NCBI RefSeq assembly: GCF_014841115.1
Contig: NZ_JACYTP010000011.1
Location: 62,001-126,000, forward strand
Source of the DNA: Photobacterium arenosum
GTDB taxonomy: Bacteria > Pseudomonadota > Gammaproteobacteria > Enterobacterales > Vibrionaceae
Length of the DNA stretch: 64,000 nt
Direction: 5' to 3'
The position numbers were made by a program, and so were the translations under genes. Position 1 is the stretch's first letter. Each line of letters opens with the position of its first letter. Under the pieces are notes generated by a model. That model saw nothing but the letters and a program-made list of their open reading frames with translations. It searched no databases and was not told where the DNA came from. Shown here in pieces: positions 26,269 to 35,248 of this stretch.

Positions 26269-28308
26269 TTAGGCTGGCACACTGACAGGCAGGTGAATAT
26301 ACAGGGTCGTCCCTTTGTCCGGTTCCGATTCCACGTCTATATATCCGCCTAATTGCTCAATCAGGTTTTTTGCGTCATAGGCACCAATCCCCATGCCTGC
26401 GTTGCCTTTGGTGGTATCAAAGGGCTTGAATAATCTGTGCTCGATAAAATCGCTGCTCATGCCGCTGCCGTTGTCAGAGATGGTGATCAGGTAGTAGTGA
26501 TCTTTGCGTGTCGTCGACACATGCACAAAACCGTTTTCACTGGTGGATTCTTGTGCATTCTGAACCAGATGAGAGAGTATGTTGCTGAAGCGTTCTCTGT
26601 CTGTTTTAAGGGTAAACGGCAAGCTGGTTTGTTCAATAAATTGTGGTTCAGGCGCTCGGACGGCACGGGTGTCACAGACTTGTCGTATCAGATCTTCAAT
26701 GTCTATCTCTTCTTCAGACTGACTTTCAACCCGTTTATTATTGAGCTGGTTCAGCACTTTCGTCAGCCGGTGAGCGGCCGAATCGACAGTATCAAAGGCA
26801 TCACTGATAAAGTCGGGGTTATCCCGGTGTTTGGTCGCATTTTTACTGAGAAGCTGCAGTTGCGCTAACACGTTTTTCAGATCGTGTACCAGAAAGGCAG
26901 ACATACGGTTGAAGGTATCGAATTGCTGGCTTTCAGCAAGTTTCTGATTGGTTTCAAAAACAGTGAGATAGACAGAAAGCTGACGGCTGATCGCCTTCAT
27001 TAAATCACGGTCTTCCCAGTTCACTTTTTCTGTCGACGTGGGTCTGGAAAGCAGGCACACGCCCAGGGTTCCGCTGCTGCTCGACAAGGGCACGATATAA
27101 AACAGCTCTGCCACAGTGGAAAGAGCGGTGGCATCTAACCGGAAAGGTGCGGGCTCTTTGTCTTGCCTGGCAGCGTCTATGTCAACAATCCACTGATGTT
27201 CAATAGCCGGCAGTGCTGCTGAGCTGAGTAACAGCTGAATATCCCGATGCTGGCTGTCAATATTGTGGCAGGCCCGCACTTTCATGTTCGGGCCGTTTCT
27301 GGTCGCCAGTACACCGCTGTGACAGCCAAAAGGGTGAAGCATGGCACGCAGTGCTGTGTCGTATTGTGTGCCTTCCGGGTGTTCCAGCGCCGTGGCAAAA
27401 CGCATCCATTCTTCACGGTATTCGTATTTGTTGGCAAAGAAATGTTTGGTGATAAAGACCATGATGTTTTTGCGAAACGTATCTGACAGAAAGAGGCTGG
27501 CCAGCACCAGTGCGCTTAACGCAAAAAACAGGATCTGAACCGTATCGCTCCAGCTTTCGCCCATGGATTTGATATAAAAACCCGCGAGCGCCATCACCAG
27601 CAGATACCCTGCTGCAACGAGTAACAGCGTGCTGTGATAAATGATATCCCGCGAGACGTACACCCGGCTTTGCCAGTGCTTGATGCGCCGGGCTGTCAGC
27701 AGGATGAAAGGCAGGGACATCAGGGCTATCCAGCCTCTGCCAAGCCAGAAGCCGGAAGCCAGAATATTGGTGAGAAAGGCATCCGCATAAAGCGCAAAGT
27801 GGTACGCGAAATAGACTCCTAACCCCAGACAGATAGGCTTGATGGCCCAGCGTTCGTCTTTACGGGTTCGGCGAAAGCGCAGTTCGACAAACCACAGGCC
27901 TATGATTGCCTGACATAAGTGCAGAAAAAGGAAAGTACGCTGGCCAAATACAGGCCAGATGAAGCGTGCCAGCTCAAGCACTATGGTCGCGGCGATGAAC
28001 AGGCAAAGCCAGCGGGGGGCTTTCTCCCGGAGAATGTCTTTCACCTGCCCGGTGTTGGTTAAACTGCTGGACACCAGCAGACACCAGCCCAGCGTCAGTA
28101 AACTCTCAGTCAGCAGCACAGGTAAAATAGAGAGCTGGTAGCGATATTGGATAAATGACGTGATGGCCCAGGCTGCGCCAAGGAGGCAGGTGAGCTGTAA
28201 CAGCCTTTTGGGCATGCTTTTTTCTTTGGTTGTCAGCAACAGCAAAAAAATGAACAGAAAACCGGTTGCGGCTGACAAGTAGCCAATGTTTCCAAGCAAA
28301 GTATCCAA
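26269..28308 (-). CDS. prsK: XrtA/PEP-CTERM system sensor histidine kinase
   Basis: 679 residues. About ten N-terminal membrane helices span residues 1-285, followed by a GAF-like domain (about 310-450). A kinase core has the unusual phospho-acceptor box FLVHDLKN, typical of PrsK, and N, G1 and G2 boxes (LVQNAQES, SDNGSGM, GMGIGAYDAK). It should sense an unknown envelope or intracellular signal and phosphorylate PrsR. The start is TTG at 28308 preceded by AAGGAAGG; no nearby ATG fits the conserved first helix. Directly upstream on the same strand is a possible small membrane ORF. Confidence 0.92.
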   Translation of the reverse strand: MDTLLGNIGYLSAATGFLFIFLLLLTTKEKSMPKRLLQLTCLLGAAWAITSFIQYRYQLSILPVLLTESLLTLGWCLLVSSSLTNTGQVKDILREKAPRWLCLFIAATIVLELARFIWPVFGQRTFLFLHLCQAIIGLWFVELRFRRTRKDERWAIKPICLGLGVYFAYHFALYADAFLTNILASGFWLGRGWIALMSLPFILLTARRIKHWQSRVYVSRDIIYHSTLLLVAAGYLLVMALAGFYIKSMGESWSDTVQILFFALSALVLASLFLSDTFRKNIMVFITKHFFANKYEYREEWMRFATALEHPEGTQYDTALRAMLHPFGCHSGVLATRNGPNMKVRACHNIDSQHRDIQLLLSSAALPAIEHQWIVDIDAARQDKEPAPFRLDATALSTVAELFYIVPLSSSSGTLGVCLLSRPTSTEKVNWEDRDLMKAISRQLSVYLTVFETNQKLAESQQFDTFNRMSAFLVHDLKNVLAQLQLLSKNATKHRDNPDFISDAFDTVDSAAHRLTKVLNQLNNKRVESQSEEEIDIEDLIRQVCDTRAVRAPEPQFIEQTSLPFTLKTDRERFSNILSHLVQNAQESTSENGFVHVSTTRKDHYYLITISDNGSGMSSDFIEHRLFKPFDTTKGNAGMGIGAYDAKNLIEQLGGYIDVESEPDKGTTLYIHLPVSVPA

Positions 28309-28467
28309 ATATGCCTTCCTTTATTCAACGAGGAACCCCAGCGCAAGTAACCGCTGAGTAGTGGCTGAGTAATGCCTGTGTCACCGGGAGTGCAGCCTTT
28401 CGCTCAGTAGGACATTTTTGCGATTCCTATTGAGAGAATAGTTCAGAATTGTGCAAAGAGGAGGGGG

Positions 28468-28659
28468 TCAGTACCTGTTAACGTTATTGTTACTGGGTTG
28501 CGGTGGATAGCAGAGGGTGTGAAGGGAAACCTGCGGGGCATGATACAGCCAGTTGATCCAGTCCGTCATGCTGATTGAACAGCGCACTGGCATGAAGGCC
28601 AACAGCAGAATGAATAATGGCACAAGGTTAAGTACCAGTATTAGCATGAGTTTTTTCAC
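28468..28659 (-). CDS. Possible small membrane protein (63 aa)
   Basis: A frame from GTG 28659, with GAGGATG about 8 bases upstream. It encodes a hydrophobic N-terminal segment (LMLILVLNLVPLFILLLAFM) and a short polar tail. It could be a single-pass membrane peptide or an uncleaved signal anchor. It lies upstream of prsK on the same strand with a 160-bp gap. No family is recognised, and the case rests only on the start site and hydrophobic organisation. Confidence 0.35.
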   Translation of the reverse strand: MKKLMLILVLNLVPLFILLLAFMPVRCSISMTDWINWLYHAPQVSLHTLCYPPQPSNNNVNRY

Positions 28660-28937
28660 AACCGCTCATCCTCTTTCCCAGCCACCTCCGTCCTTTGGGG
28701 GTTAAATAATCTTTTGAGTTATACAGAGAAAGATAGCGTTATTCCCCTCGCTGCTTTGGCTTAATGTTAAGAACGTCGCTCGTTCAGATTTTTGCCCTGT
28801 TGCTTCAGAGCCTGTGAAGCCGGTGCCGGTTCATCAAACTGACGTATTTCTCTCATCATTTTGCCGCAGAACTGACACGTTTGAGTCACACATTCTTTTC
28901 ATACTCGTACCGAACACCAACTTCGGATGGAGACAGT

Positions 28938-30737
28938 ATGGAAACCGTAAGTCCTTTTCGTTTGCCACGGAAAACCCCGTTTGGGGTCGGTGAGAAACTG
29001 ACTGAGTGGGCGACAGGGTTGCACAGGCTGAGTCGCTTTTATGCTGACAGACCTGTGGGACAGGATACCGAGTCGTTTCTTCGCTATTCCCTTGACGTGC
29101 TGGGAATAGATTTTCATGTTGTAAAAGGGAGTTATCAGAATATCCCCGCGCAGGAGGCTGTCGTGGTGGTGGCTAACCATCCTCTTGGTTGTGCAGAGGG
29201 CATTATTCTGGCCCAGATACTGCGAGGGATCCGGCCGGACGTAAAAATTCTGGCTAACCATTACCTCAAGACGGTCCCTGAACTGGACTCACTGTTCATT
29301 GGTGTTGATGTATTCGAAGGGGAAAGCGCGCTTCGGGCCAATGTTAAAGCCTTGCGCGAAGCCAACCGCCATTTGAGCGACGGGGGATTGCTGCTGGTAT
29401 TTCCGGCCGGTGAAGTGTCGGCTTATGACAGGCAATCAAGGCAGCTTCGCGACAAAGAGTGGAGTAAATCGGTCAGCCGTTTAATTCACAAACATAAAGC
29501 CACCACAGTGCCTGTGTTTATCGGCGGGCGCAATAGCCGTCATTTCTACATGGCGGGGAAAATTCATCCCATGCTGCGCACCCTGATGCTGGGAAGAGAA
29601 ATGCTGAATAAGCAGCAATCGCCGGTTCCGATTGCAATCGGCGACAGCATTCGGTTCAGCGAAGTGAAAAATATCAATGACGACCAGCACTTAGTCAATT
29701 ATCTGAAATTCAATACCTATTTGCTGGGCAGTCAGGCCGGCTTGATACCATCAAGTACCCCCGCTTCTGTTGCGGATACGGCAAAAATGGCCTTTTCAGG
29801 TGAGCCCATTGATGCGCCTGTCCCCTTATCCTTACTGAAAAAGGATATCGCTAGCCTCGGCGATGACGAGTGGATGCTGAGCAGCGGCGAGTTTGATGTT
29901 TACTGTGCCCGGGCCAGTCAGATCCCGGCGATATTGCAAGAGTTGGGGCGCATCCGCGAAATCAATTTCAGGGCGGTGGGAGAAGGCACAGGAAAAGCGA
30001 GCGATCTGGATAGCTTCGATGAGAGCTATCTGCACCTGTTTGTTTGGGATCGTCAGGCTGAAAAAATTGTTGGCGCATACCGGTTGGGACTGACGGATGA
30101 ACTGATTGCCAAACACGGCCTGGAAGGCCTCTATTCCCGTACGCTGTTCCGTTACGACGAGCGTTTTATCAGCCAGTATGGCGCTTCTATTGAGCTGGGG
30201 CGCTCAGTGGTGGCAGAAGAGTATCAGCGCAGTCTGAGTGCGTTATTGTTGCTGTGGAAAGGTATATCGGCATTTGTGTGCCGGCATCCGAAATACACGC
30301 ATCTGTTCGGCCCGGTCAGCATCAGTGATGAGTACAGCCATGAGGCCAGACAGTTGCTCGCCGCCTGCATGTCTGTGCATCATGCCGATGAAAGCAGCGC
30401 ACGTTTAGTAGCGCCGACACATCCCTTGTCCAGCAATAACCGGGTGTTCTGGCAGCCAGATATGTTATCGGCACTGGCGGATGTCCAGCTGCTTTCCAGG
30501 GTGATTTCACGGATGGATGCAGGAAAAAGCGTACCGGTATTATTGCGGCAGTATCTGGGTTTAAACGGTAAGCTGGTGTGCTTTAATGTCGACCCTGAGT
30601 TCAACGATGCGCTGGATGGATTGATCGTCGTGGATTTAACCCAGGTTCCGGAAAAGACCTTAGGTAAGTATATGACGCCCGAGAAAGCCTCTGCGTATCT
30701 TGCCCATCATGGCAAGGTTGCGGGCTTAACAGGCTAA
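28938..30737 (+). CDS. olsF: Bifunctional ornithine lipid synthase (OlsF-like)
   Basis: 599 residues with two acyltransferase halves. The N-terminal PlsC-like domain (about 40-290) has NHPLGCAEG and VFPAGEVSAY motifs. The C-terminal GNAT/OlsB-like domain (about 310-560) has VGAYRLGLTDE, SIELGRSVVAEEYQRS and a catalytic core typical of hemolysin-like acyltransferases. OlsF proteins N-acylate ornithine with a 3-hydroxyacyl chain and then O-acylate the product, making ornithine lipids. ATG 28938 follows GGAG at 6-nt spacing; an in-frame start at 28881 is not supported. It ends next to the convergent HslJ-like gene with no gap. Confidence 0.8.
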   Translation: METVSPFRLPRKTPFGVGEKLTEWATGLHRLSRFYADRPVGQDTESFLRYSLDVLGIDFHVVKGSYQNIPAQEAVVVVANHPLGCAEGIILAQILRGIRPDVKILANHYLKTVPELDSLFIGVDVFEGESALRANVKALREANRHLSDGGLLLVFPAGEVSAYDRQSRQLRDKEWSKSVSRLIHKHKATTVPVFIGGRNSRHFYMAGKIHPMLRTLMLGREMLNKQQSPVPIAIGDSIRFSEVKNINDDQHLVNYLKFNTYLLGSQAGLIPSSTPASVADTAKMAFSGEPIDAPVPLSLLKKDIASLGDDEWMLSSGEFDVYCARASQIPAILQELGRIREINFRAVGEGTGKASDLDSFDESYLHLFVWDRQAEKIVGAYRLGLTDELIAKHGLEGLYSRTLFRYDERFISQYGASIELGRSVVAEEYQRSLSALLLLWKGISAFVCRHPKYTHLFGPVSISDEYSHEARQLLAACMSVHHADESSARLVAPTHPLSSNNRVFWQPDMLSALADVQLLSRVISRMDAGKSVPVLLRQYLGLNGKLVCFNVDPEFNDALDGLIVVDLTQVPEKTLGKYMTPEKASAYLAHHGKVAGLTG

Positions 30738-31187
30738 TCAGGGAGTGGCGGAATCAAGCGGCACGGACAAGTCTTTGGGAACAAAGGTCAGTACGTGCTG
30801 CTCTGTCGTCAGTGATAAGGTATCGCTTTCAAGTGCTGTGGTATTCCATTGCTGCAATGCGCTGACGATAACCGCCTCGACCGTGGCAACCTCATTCTGG
30901 ATACAGGCCATCTTAGTGGATACGAGTGAGGTTATACGGAACTGGTTACCGTTTTTAAGCTCCGCCAGGCCCATGAACTGATTGCAGCCACTGAATCCTG
31001 TCGCTTTAAACTGGCTGTCCAGGCTCAGGCTGATGGGGGTGCGCGTTTCTATCTGAGTGATCTCTCTGCCATCAATTTTGGTTAATACCCAGTCTTGCTG
31101 CAAATCACTGGCAGTAAATCCTGCTTTTGGCGGAGGGTTGCAACCCAAAAGGCTCAATAAGACCATAAACAGTAGCCACTTTTTCAT
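30738..31187 (-). CDS. META-domain lipoprotein (HslJ-like)
   Basis: 149 residues with a lipoprotein signal ending LLSLLGC (Cys near residue 16). A META domain follows: WVLTKIDGREI, then SGCNQFMGLAEL and TKMACIQNEVATVEAVIVSALQQ. HslJ-type proteins are envelope lipoproteins linked to stress and heat-shock responses in E. coli; the biochemical role is unclear. The start is ATG 31187. It converges with olsF and is followed upstream on the same strand by the cysteine-rich protein gene. Confidence 0.85.
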   Translation of the reverse strand: MKKWLLFMVLLSLLGCNPPPKAGFTASDLQQDWVLTKIDGREITQIETRTPISLSLDSQFKATGFSGCNQFMGLAELKNGNQFRITSLVSTKMACIQNEVATVEAVIVSALQQWNTTALESDTLSLTTEQHVLTFVPKDLSVPLDSATP

Positions 31188-31243
31188 GTGAGCTTCACTC
31201 TCAGGTGTACGGCAATGTCACTCTAATAGTAGCAGTTAACCGT

Positions 31244-31549
31244 TTACAGCAGTGGCAGACTCGCGAGACAAGCACGGCAAACACACTTACCTTCAGGCAG
31301 GCTGCTGGTATCGCGTCTGGCCAGTTCAAAGCACCAGCACTGGCTGTTGCCATCCTCAATCGCGCAATAAGCCGGTTGACCACAACGTTCACAGCTATGT
31401 GTGGTTTCAGCCCCCTGGATTTGGGCGATAGTCTGGGTGTGCGCGTCATCGTTCATTAATCGCCACTCGCCGATTTCTTTCATGGTTCGCAGGCAACCAC
31501 TGCAGATCCCTTCCTGATTTTTACACTTCGCCACGCACGGTGTCTTCAC
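31244..31549 (-). CDS. DUF1289 / cysteine-rich CWC fusion protein (101 aa)
   Basis: Starts at GTG with KTPCVAKCKNQEGICSGCLRTMKEIGEW, the DUF1289 signature with four cysteines. A C-terminal cysteine-rich CWC module follows (CERCGQPAYCAIEDGNSQCWCFEL... KCVCRACL). The two modules are often separate small proteins; here they are joined. Cysteine spacing suggests two zinc or iron-sulfur sites. No clear Shine-Dalgarno precedes the GTG, so the exact start is uncertain, though the conserved DUF1289 begins at this point. Confidence 0.75.
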   Translation of the reverse strand: MKTPCVAKCKNQEGICSGCLRTMKEIGEWRLMNDDAHTQTIAQIQGAETTHSCERCGQPAYCAIEDGNSQCWCFELARRDTSSLPEGKCVCRACLASLPLL

Positions 31550-31650
31550 TTACCAGTACTCACTTCAAAAAGCGGCTAGTTTACCCCAGACCAAGTGAAA
31601 TGTATTGGTCCGGGGTTGGCAGGTGAACAGCAAGACACTCCCGCTTGTGG

Positions 31651-33765
31651 TTAGCGTTTACGCCAGATGGTCATCTCAGACACAGTATGCTGGAATTTCC
31701 GTTTCGTCTCGCGGATTACAAACGGAATTTCTTTGACTGCAATCAGTTCAAAATGCGGGATCAGCGTTTCAGTGAGACCGTCTAAGGTGGTGAAATTCTC
31801 GCCATTCACCTTGATTCCGCCCAGCCACATGTCTTTGGGCGTATAGTCTTCCAGCCAGGTGTAGGGCGAAGTAATGACCAGATATCCCCCCGGTACAATC
31901 CGTTTGGCAATACTGTTAAGAAAGGCCTTGGGATCGGCCAGTCGGTCAATGAGATTGGAGGCGTAGACCAGATCATACTCGGTAAACTGCGGCTTGAGAT
32001 TACAGGCATCGCCCTGGCTGAAGTGAATACTGCCTTTCAGGTTCTGGTAACCTAGTTCGTCAAGGGTAATGCTTTTAAACTCCACCAGATCGCCTTCAGT
32101 TGGAATGGTATAGCGTTTCTCCCCCTGCTCAAGCAGGGCATACGCTTGCTGAATAAAGCGGGCGGAAAAGTCTATGCCGTCAACGTGGTCAAAGCGTTTT
32201 GCCAGTTCAAAGCTGGCTCTGCCGACGGAACAGCCGATATCCAGTGCCCGTTGTGTGCTGTGCAATGAGATTTCCTGCAGGCATTGCTTAACCCCGTTGA
32301 CACAGAAATTAGGCACAGAGAAATACTCATTACCATAGTGGAATTCCAGATACTGCGCGATTAACTCATTGGTTTCATAAATATTCAGATTGGCCATGCT
32401 GGCTGGATCCTGTTCAGAGGCGACATACCGAAATCCCGCATGTTGATAGAAATGGCGACGAAAAGCGTAGCGCGATTCGGGGATAGTCTCATTACCGGTT
32501 GAAATCCATGAGCCGCCTTTGATCAGATTGTGCTGGCCGTCAAAGGTAGGGGTCGAAAAGTCATCGTACAACGGGTGAACGTTAAACCCTTGGAAGCCAT
32601 CAATGGCGGATTCAGTCCATTGCCATACATTACCCACTATGTCGCACAGGCCATTATGTTCAAAGCGGTCAACCGGGCATGATGAGGCATAATAGGCCAG
32701 CTCGGTATTTCCCGGCGCTTCTTGCCAGGAAGGGGAAGCCGTATCAAGGCATTGTCTCAGAATATACCACTCAGCTTCGGTGGGCAGCCGGATCGACTGC
32801 TGATTTTTGTCGGCTTTCCAGTTACAGAATGCTTTGGCTTCAAGTTGATTCACTTCTACCGGCCAGTTCAGTGGCAGCGGGATTTCCTGTGACAGGTTAC
32901 GCTGTAACAATGTGCCGTCACGCTCAAGCCAGAATCTGGGCATGGTGGCTTTTGTGTAGGCCAGCCAGGCCAGACCTTCGTCCGTCCAGAATCTTTTTTG
33001 CTGATACCCGCCGTCCTTTACAAACTCCAGATACTCCTGGTTCGATACCAGGTATTTACTGGTTTTGAAGTCATGTACTTTATATTGCTGGACACCGTAT
33101 TCATTGTCCCAGCCATAGGTATCGGCATCTTCGGATTTACCCAGTGTGATCGAACGGCCAGTCATTGCAATCAGTTGATTCGAAGGCGCTGGCCCTGTTT
33201 CCTGACAGGCCTCCCAGGCAGAAGACGGCGTCAGGTCAGTAACAGGGAGCTGACGCATGATCACAGAAGAGGTTTCAAGGTGGATGCGTTCATGCTCTAT
33301 GCCCATCAGAATTACCCACGCAGGATCATTATCAGTAATGGGCAGGGTCAGAGGCATGTCATCAATCATCTGGTTGACTGCGTTTTTTATCTGCTGTCGG
33401 TAGGCTTTCACCTCATCAACGCTTGGCCAGTCGTAGTGGGCCTCATTGAGATCGTCCCAGGACATTTCATCAACACCAATAGCAAACATAGACTCAAAGT
33501 GAGGGTCTATTCTGTTTTCTATGTATTTGCCGAGCTTTAACTTATTGATATAAAAGACCGCTGTGTGGCCGTAATAAAAAATCAGCGGATGCCGGAGGGG
33601 CTCGGCTTTCTTGAAATAGGCAGAGTGGTTGTTAATCAGGGAGAAAAGGGATTCGTAAAGCGCCCAGGTTTCATTAAAGGCTGTTTTTAATTCTTGTCGT
33701 TTTTGGTGTTCTGATGTGCCTGTCAGTAATACGCTTCTCGTCGCTGCTGTCGAAAAATCAACCAT
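31651..33765 (-). CDS. ovoA: 5-histidylcysteine sulfoxide synthase / methyltransferase (ovothiol biosynthesis)
   Basis: 704 residues in three parts. These are an N-terminal DinB-like domain carrying the non-haem-iron HX3HXE motif (EHERIHLETS, near residue 180), a central formylglycine-generating-enzyme-like domain (GWDNEYGVQQYKV, LPTEAEW, GNVWQWTES, RHFYQHAGFRYV) and a C-terminal SAM methyltransferase (ALDIGCSVGRASFELA). OvoA couples cysteine to C5 of histidine with oxygen; the C-terminal domain performs the N-pi methylation that completes ovothiol A. ATG 33765 follows CAGGAGAG. It is single and not in an obvious operon. Confidence 0.92.
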   Translation of the reverse strand: MVDFSTAATRSVLLTGTSEHQKRQELKTAFNETWALYESLFSLINNHSAYFKKAEPLRHPLIFYYGHTAVFYINKLKLGKYIENRIDPHFESMFAIGVDEMSWDDLNEAHYDWPSVDEVKAYRQQIKNAVNQMIDDMPLTLPITDNDPAWVILMGIEHERIHLETSSVIMRQLPVTDLTPSSAWEACQETGPAPSNQLIAMTGRSITLGKSEDADTYGWDNEYGVQQYKVHDFKTSKYLVSNQEYLEFVKDGGYQQKRFWTDEGLAWLAYTKATMPRFWLERDGTLLQRNLSQEIPLPLNWPVEVNQLEAKAFCNWKADKNQQSIRLPTEAEWYILRQCLDTASPSWQEAPGNTELAYYASSCPVDRFEHNGLCDIVGNVWQWTESAIDGFQGFNVHPLYDDFSTPTFDGQHNLIKGGSWISTGNETIPESRYAFRRHFYQHAGFRYVASEQDPASMANLNIYETNELIAQYLEFHYGNEYFSVPNFCVNGVKQCLQEISLHSTQRALDIGCSVGRASFELAKRFDHVDGIDFSARFIQQAYALLEQGEKRYTIPTEGDLVEFKSITLDELGYQNLKGSIHFSQGDACNLKPQFTEYDLVYASNLIDRLADPKAFLNSIAKRIVPGGYLVITSPYTWLEDYTPKDMWLGGIKVNGENFTTLDGLTETLIPHFELIAVKEIPFVIRETKRKFQHTVSEMTIWRKR

Positions 33766-33891
33766 GACTGTTTACTCTCCTGTAACAGTGATTTCTTATT
33801 TATTGTGTTTGATTTTATATTCAAAGTGTCTCTCTTATGTTGCAGTGAGATAAGATCAAGTTCAAGTCTCTGTTTTTTGCACGACAAAAAC

Positions 33892-33923
33892 CAGAAGGCT
33901 CCCGTTCGGGAGCCTTCTTCTTA
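33892..33923 (-). terminator. Rho-independent terminator
   Basis: AAGGCTCCCG and CGGGAGCCTT form a 10-bp stem with a TT/AA loop, followed on the minus strand by CTGG and a T-run. It lies just downstream of the secreted 103-residue protein gene and insulates it from ovoA. Confidence 0.85.
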
Positions 33924-33933
33924 GCGACTGTAC

Positions 33934-34245
33934 TTAGTTTTTACGGGAACCAGTAAATGCATAACGAGATGATTTCTGGCCGTTTTCAGTAGTGGCCTGG
34001 AATTTCACTGAGCGAGAAGAGTTCAGCTGCAGTGGGATGAATACGCGACCACGTTCATCGGTGGTGTACGTTTTACGTTGTTGAGGTACGTTAGCAACAG
34101 ATACAGATGCGTTGGCAGCAGGTTGACCGTTCTCGGTCACAGTGACCCAAGCACCGTTATTCGCATCCGTCACACGAATATCAGCAAGAGCTGATGTCGA
34201 CATTAGCAGTACAGCGGTTGCAGTGAGTACTTTAAAGCTAGTCAT
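33934..34245 (-). CDS. Small secreted Ig-like/carboxypeptidase-regulatory-like protein (103 aa)
   Basis: Signal peptide MTSFKVLTATAVLLMSTSALA with an AXA cleavage site, then a ~80-residue beta-rich domain. WVTVTENGQPAANASVSV and YTTDERGRVFIPL resemble the 'additional carried-out modification' beta-sandwiches that decorate surface proteins (Ig-like or regulatory-like fold). It is probably periplasmic or exported. ATG 34245 follows GAGGTG, while the in-frame start at 34278 would bury the signal peptide. It has its own promoter region and a strong terminator. The function is unknown. Confidence 0.75.
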   Translation of the reverse strand: MTSFKVLTATAVLLMSTSALADIRVTDANNGAWVTVTENGQPAANASVSVANVPQQRKTYTTDERGRVFIPLQLNSSRSVKFQATTENGQKSSRYAFTGSRKN

Positions 34246-34609
34246 AATATTCACCTCATCTATCAGTGGCAAAGCCATCGATTAGGTTGTGCCTAAGTAT
34301 CTTAGGGGTATCAATAGTTACAGGGCTCTCATTTTTAGACCTACTTGTTTCCAAAAAATTTCACTCTTGTGATAAGTAAACCCCATTTAGGTTACAACTT
34401 CCTGTTTTTTGATTGGATAGTATGCCTGCCCCACTTATTACCCTTATGAATATAGTGATTCATAACTTAATCGTTACTTAACCGTCACCATTATTATAGT
34501 AACCAATGTATTTTACGGGTGATAATTTCATTACAGCTTGTTGGTGTGGTTAATTATTCTGTGGAAGTTTTTTGCTTTATGGTAGGAATTTGCTACTGAA
34601 GGTGAGGGT
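34246..34609. other. Intergenic region, upstream of the secreted 103-residue protein
   Basis: AT-rich 364-bp gap containing the promoter for the minus-strand secreted protein and the 3' flank of the GNAT gene. No ORF with a ribosome binding site, no obvious hairpin terminator and no repeats were seen. Confidence 0.5.
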
Positions 34610-35152
34610 CTAAATCTCAATGAGGTTGGGATGAGTGGCTTCGTAGTAGGACAGATCTTCGGTGATTCTGTTGACTCGCGTGGCATCAGGCTTGACGCGG
34701 ACAAAGGAAAGCCCGGCGCGCTCAAGGACTTTTCCCGGTTTGGGATCGAGGCGCCTGTGCTGACCAGATATTCTGCTGAGCTTCAGATCAAAAAAACCAA
34801 AATCGACTAATCGGGAGGCTGCTTCTGTGCAATAACCGTGACCCCAGAATGGAACGCCTAACCAGAATCCTAATTGCGCATTGAGTTGCTTGATATTGTG
34901 CAATCCAATGCAGCCGATTAATTGCTCTGTGTCCTTTAACGTTATCGCGAAGATGGCCAGTGTACCATTGCCCCAACCGGCTAATGAGCGACCGATCCAC
35001 TGACCGGCCATACCAGAATCATACGGGTAGGGCACATTCGTGGTGCCCAAAGCAATTTCAGGTTCACCTGCCAGCTTTTGAATCAGGGTTGCATCGGCAA
35101 GCTGTAATGGACGCAGCAACAAACGTTCCGTCGATAAAGTTGGTTGTCTCAT
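34610..35152 (-). CDS. GNAT acetyltransferase, RimJ/RimL-like
   Basis: 180 residues starting MRQPTLSTERLLLRPLQLADA, the usual RimJ/L opening. Motif A-like region: LIGCIGLHNIKQLNAQLGFWLGVPFWGHGYCTEA. The later KVLERAGL helix matches acetyl-CoA-binding GNATs, but the preceding GQHRRLDPKPG differs from the normal H-x-x-N-P-x-S sequence, so the acceptor loop is altered. Likely acetylates a protein N-terminus or small molecule. The track-length N-terminus is supported by family alignment. It is monocistronic. Confidence 0.8.
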   Translation of the reverse strand: MRQPTLSTERLLLRPLQLADATLIQKLAGEPEIALGTTNVPYPYDSGMAGQWIGRSLAGWGNGTLAIFAITLKDTEQLIGCIGLHNIKQLNAQLGFWLGVPFWGHGYCTEAASRLVDFGFFDLKLSRISGQHRRLDPKPGKVLERAGLSFVRVKPDATRVNRITEDLSYYEATHPNLIEI

Positions 35153-35248
35153 CTGAACCTCCCTGCCTGATCAGTGAAAGAGAGGTCATATTAGTTCTGT
35201 TTCATTACGATTTATTTTATCTGGATCAAACAAAGGTCAGTTATCTGA

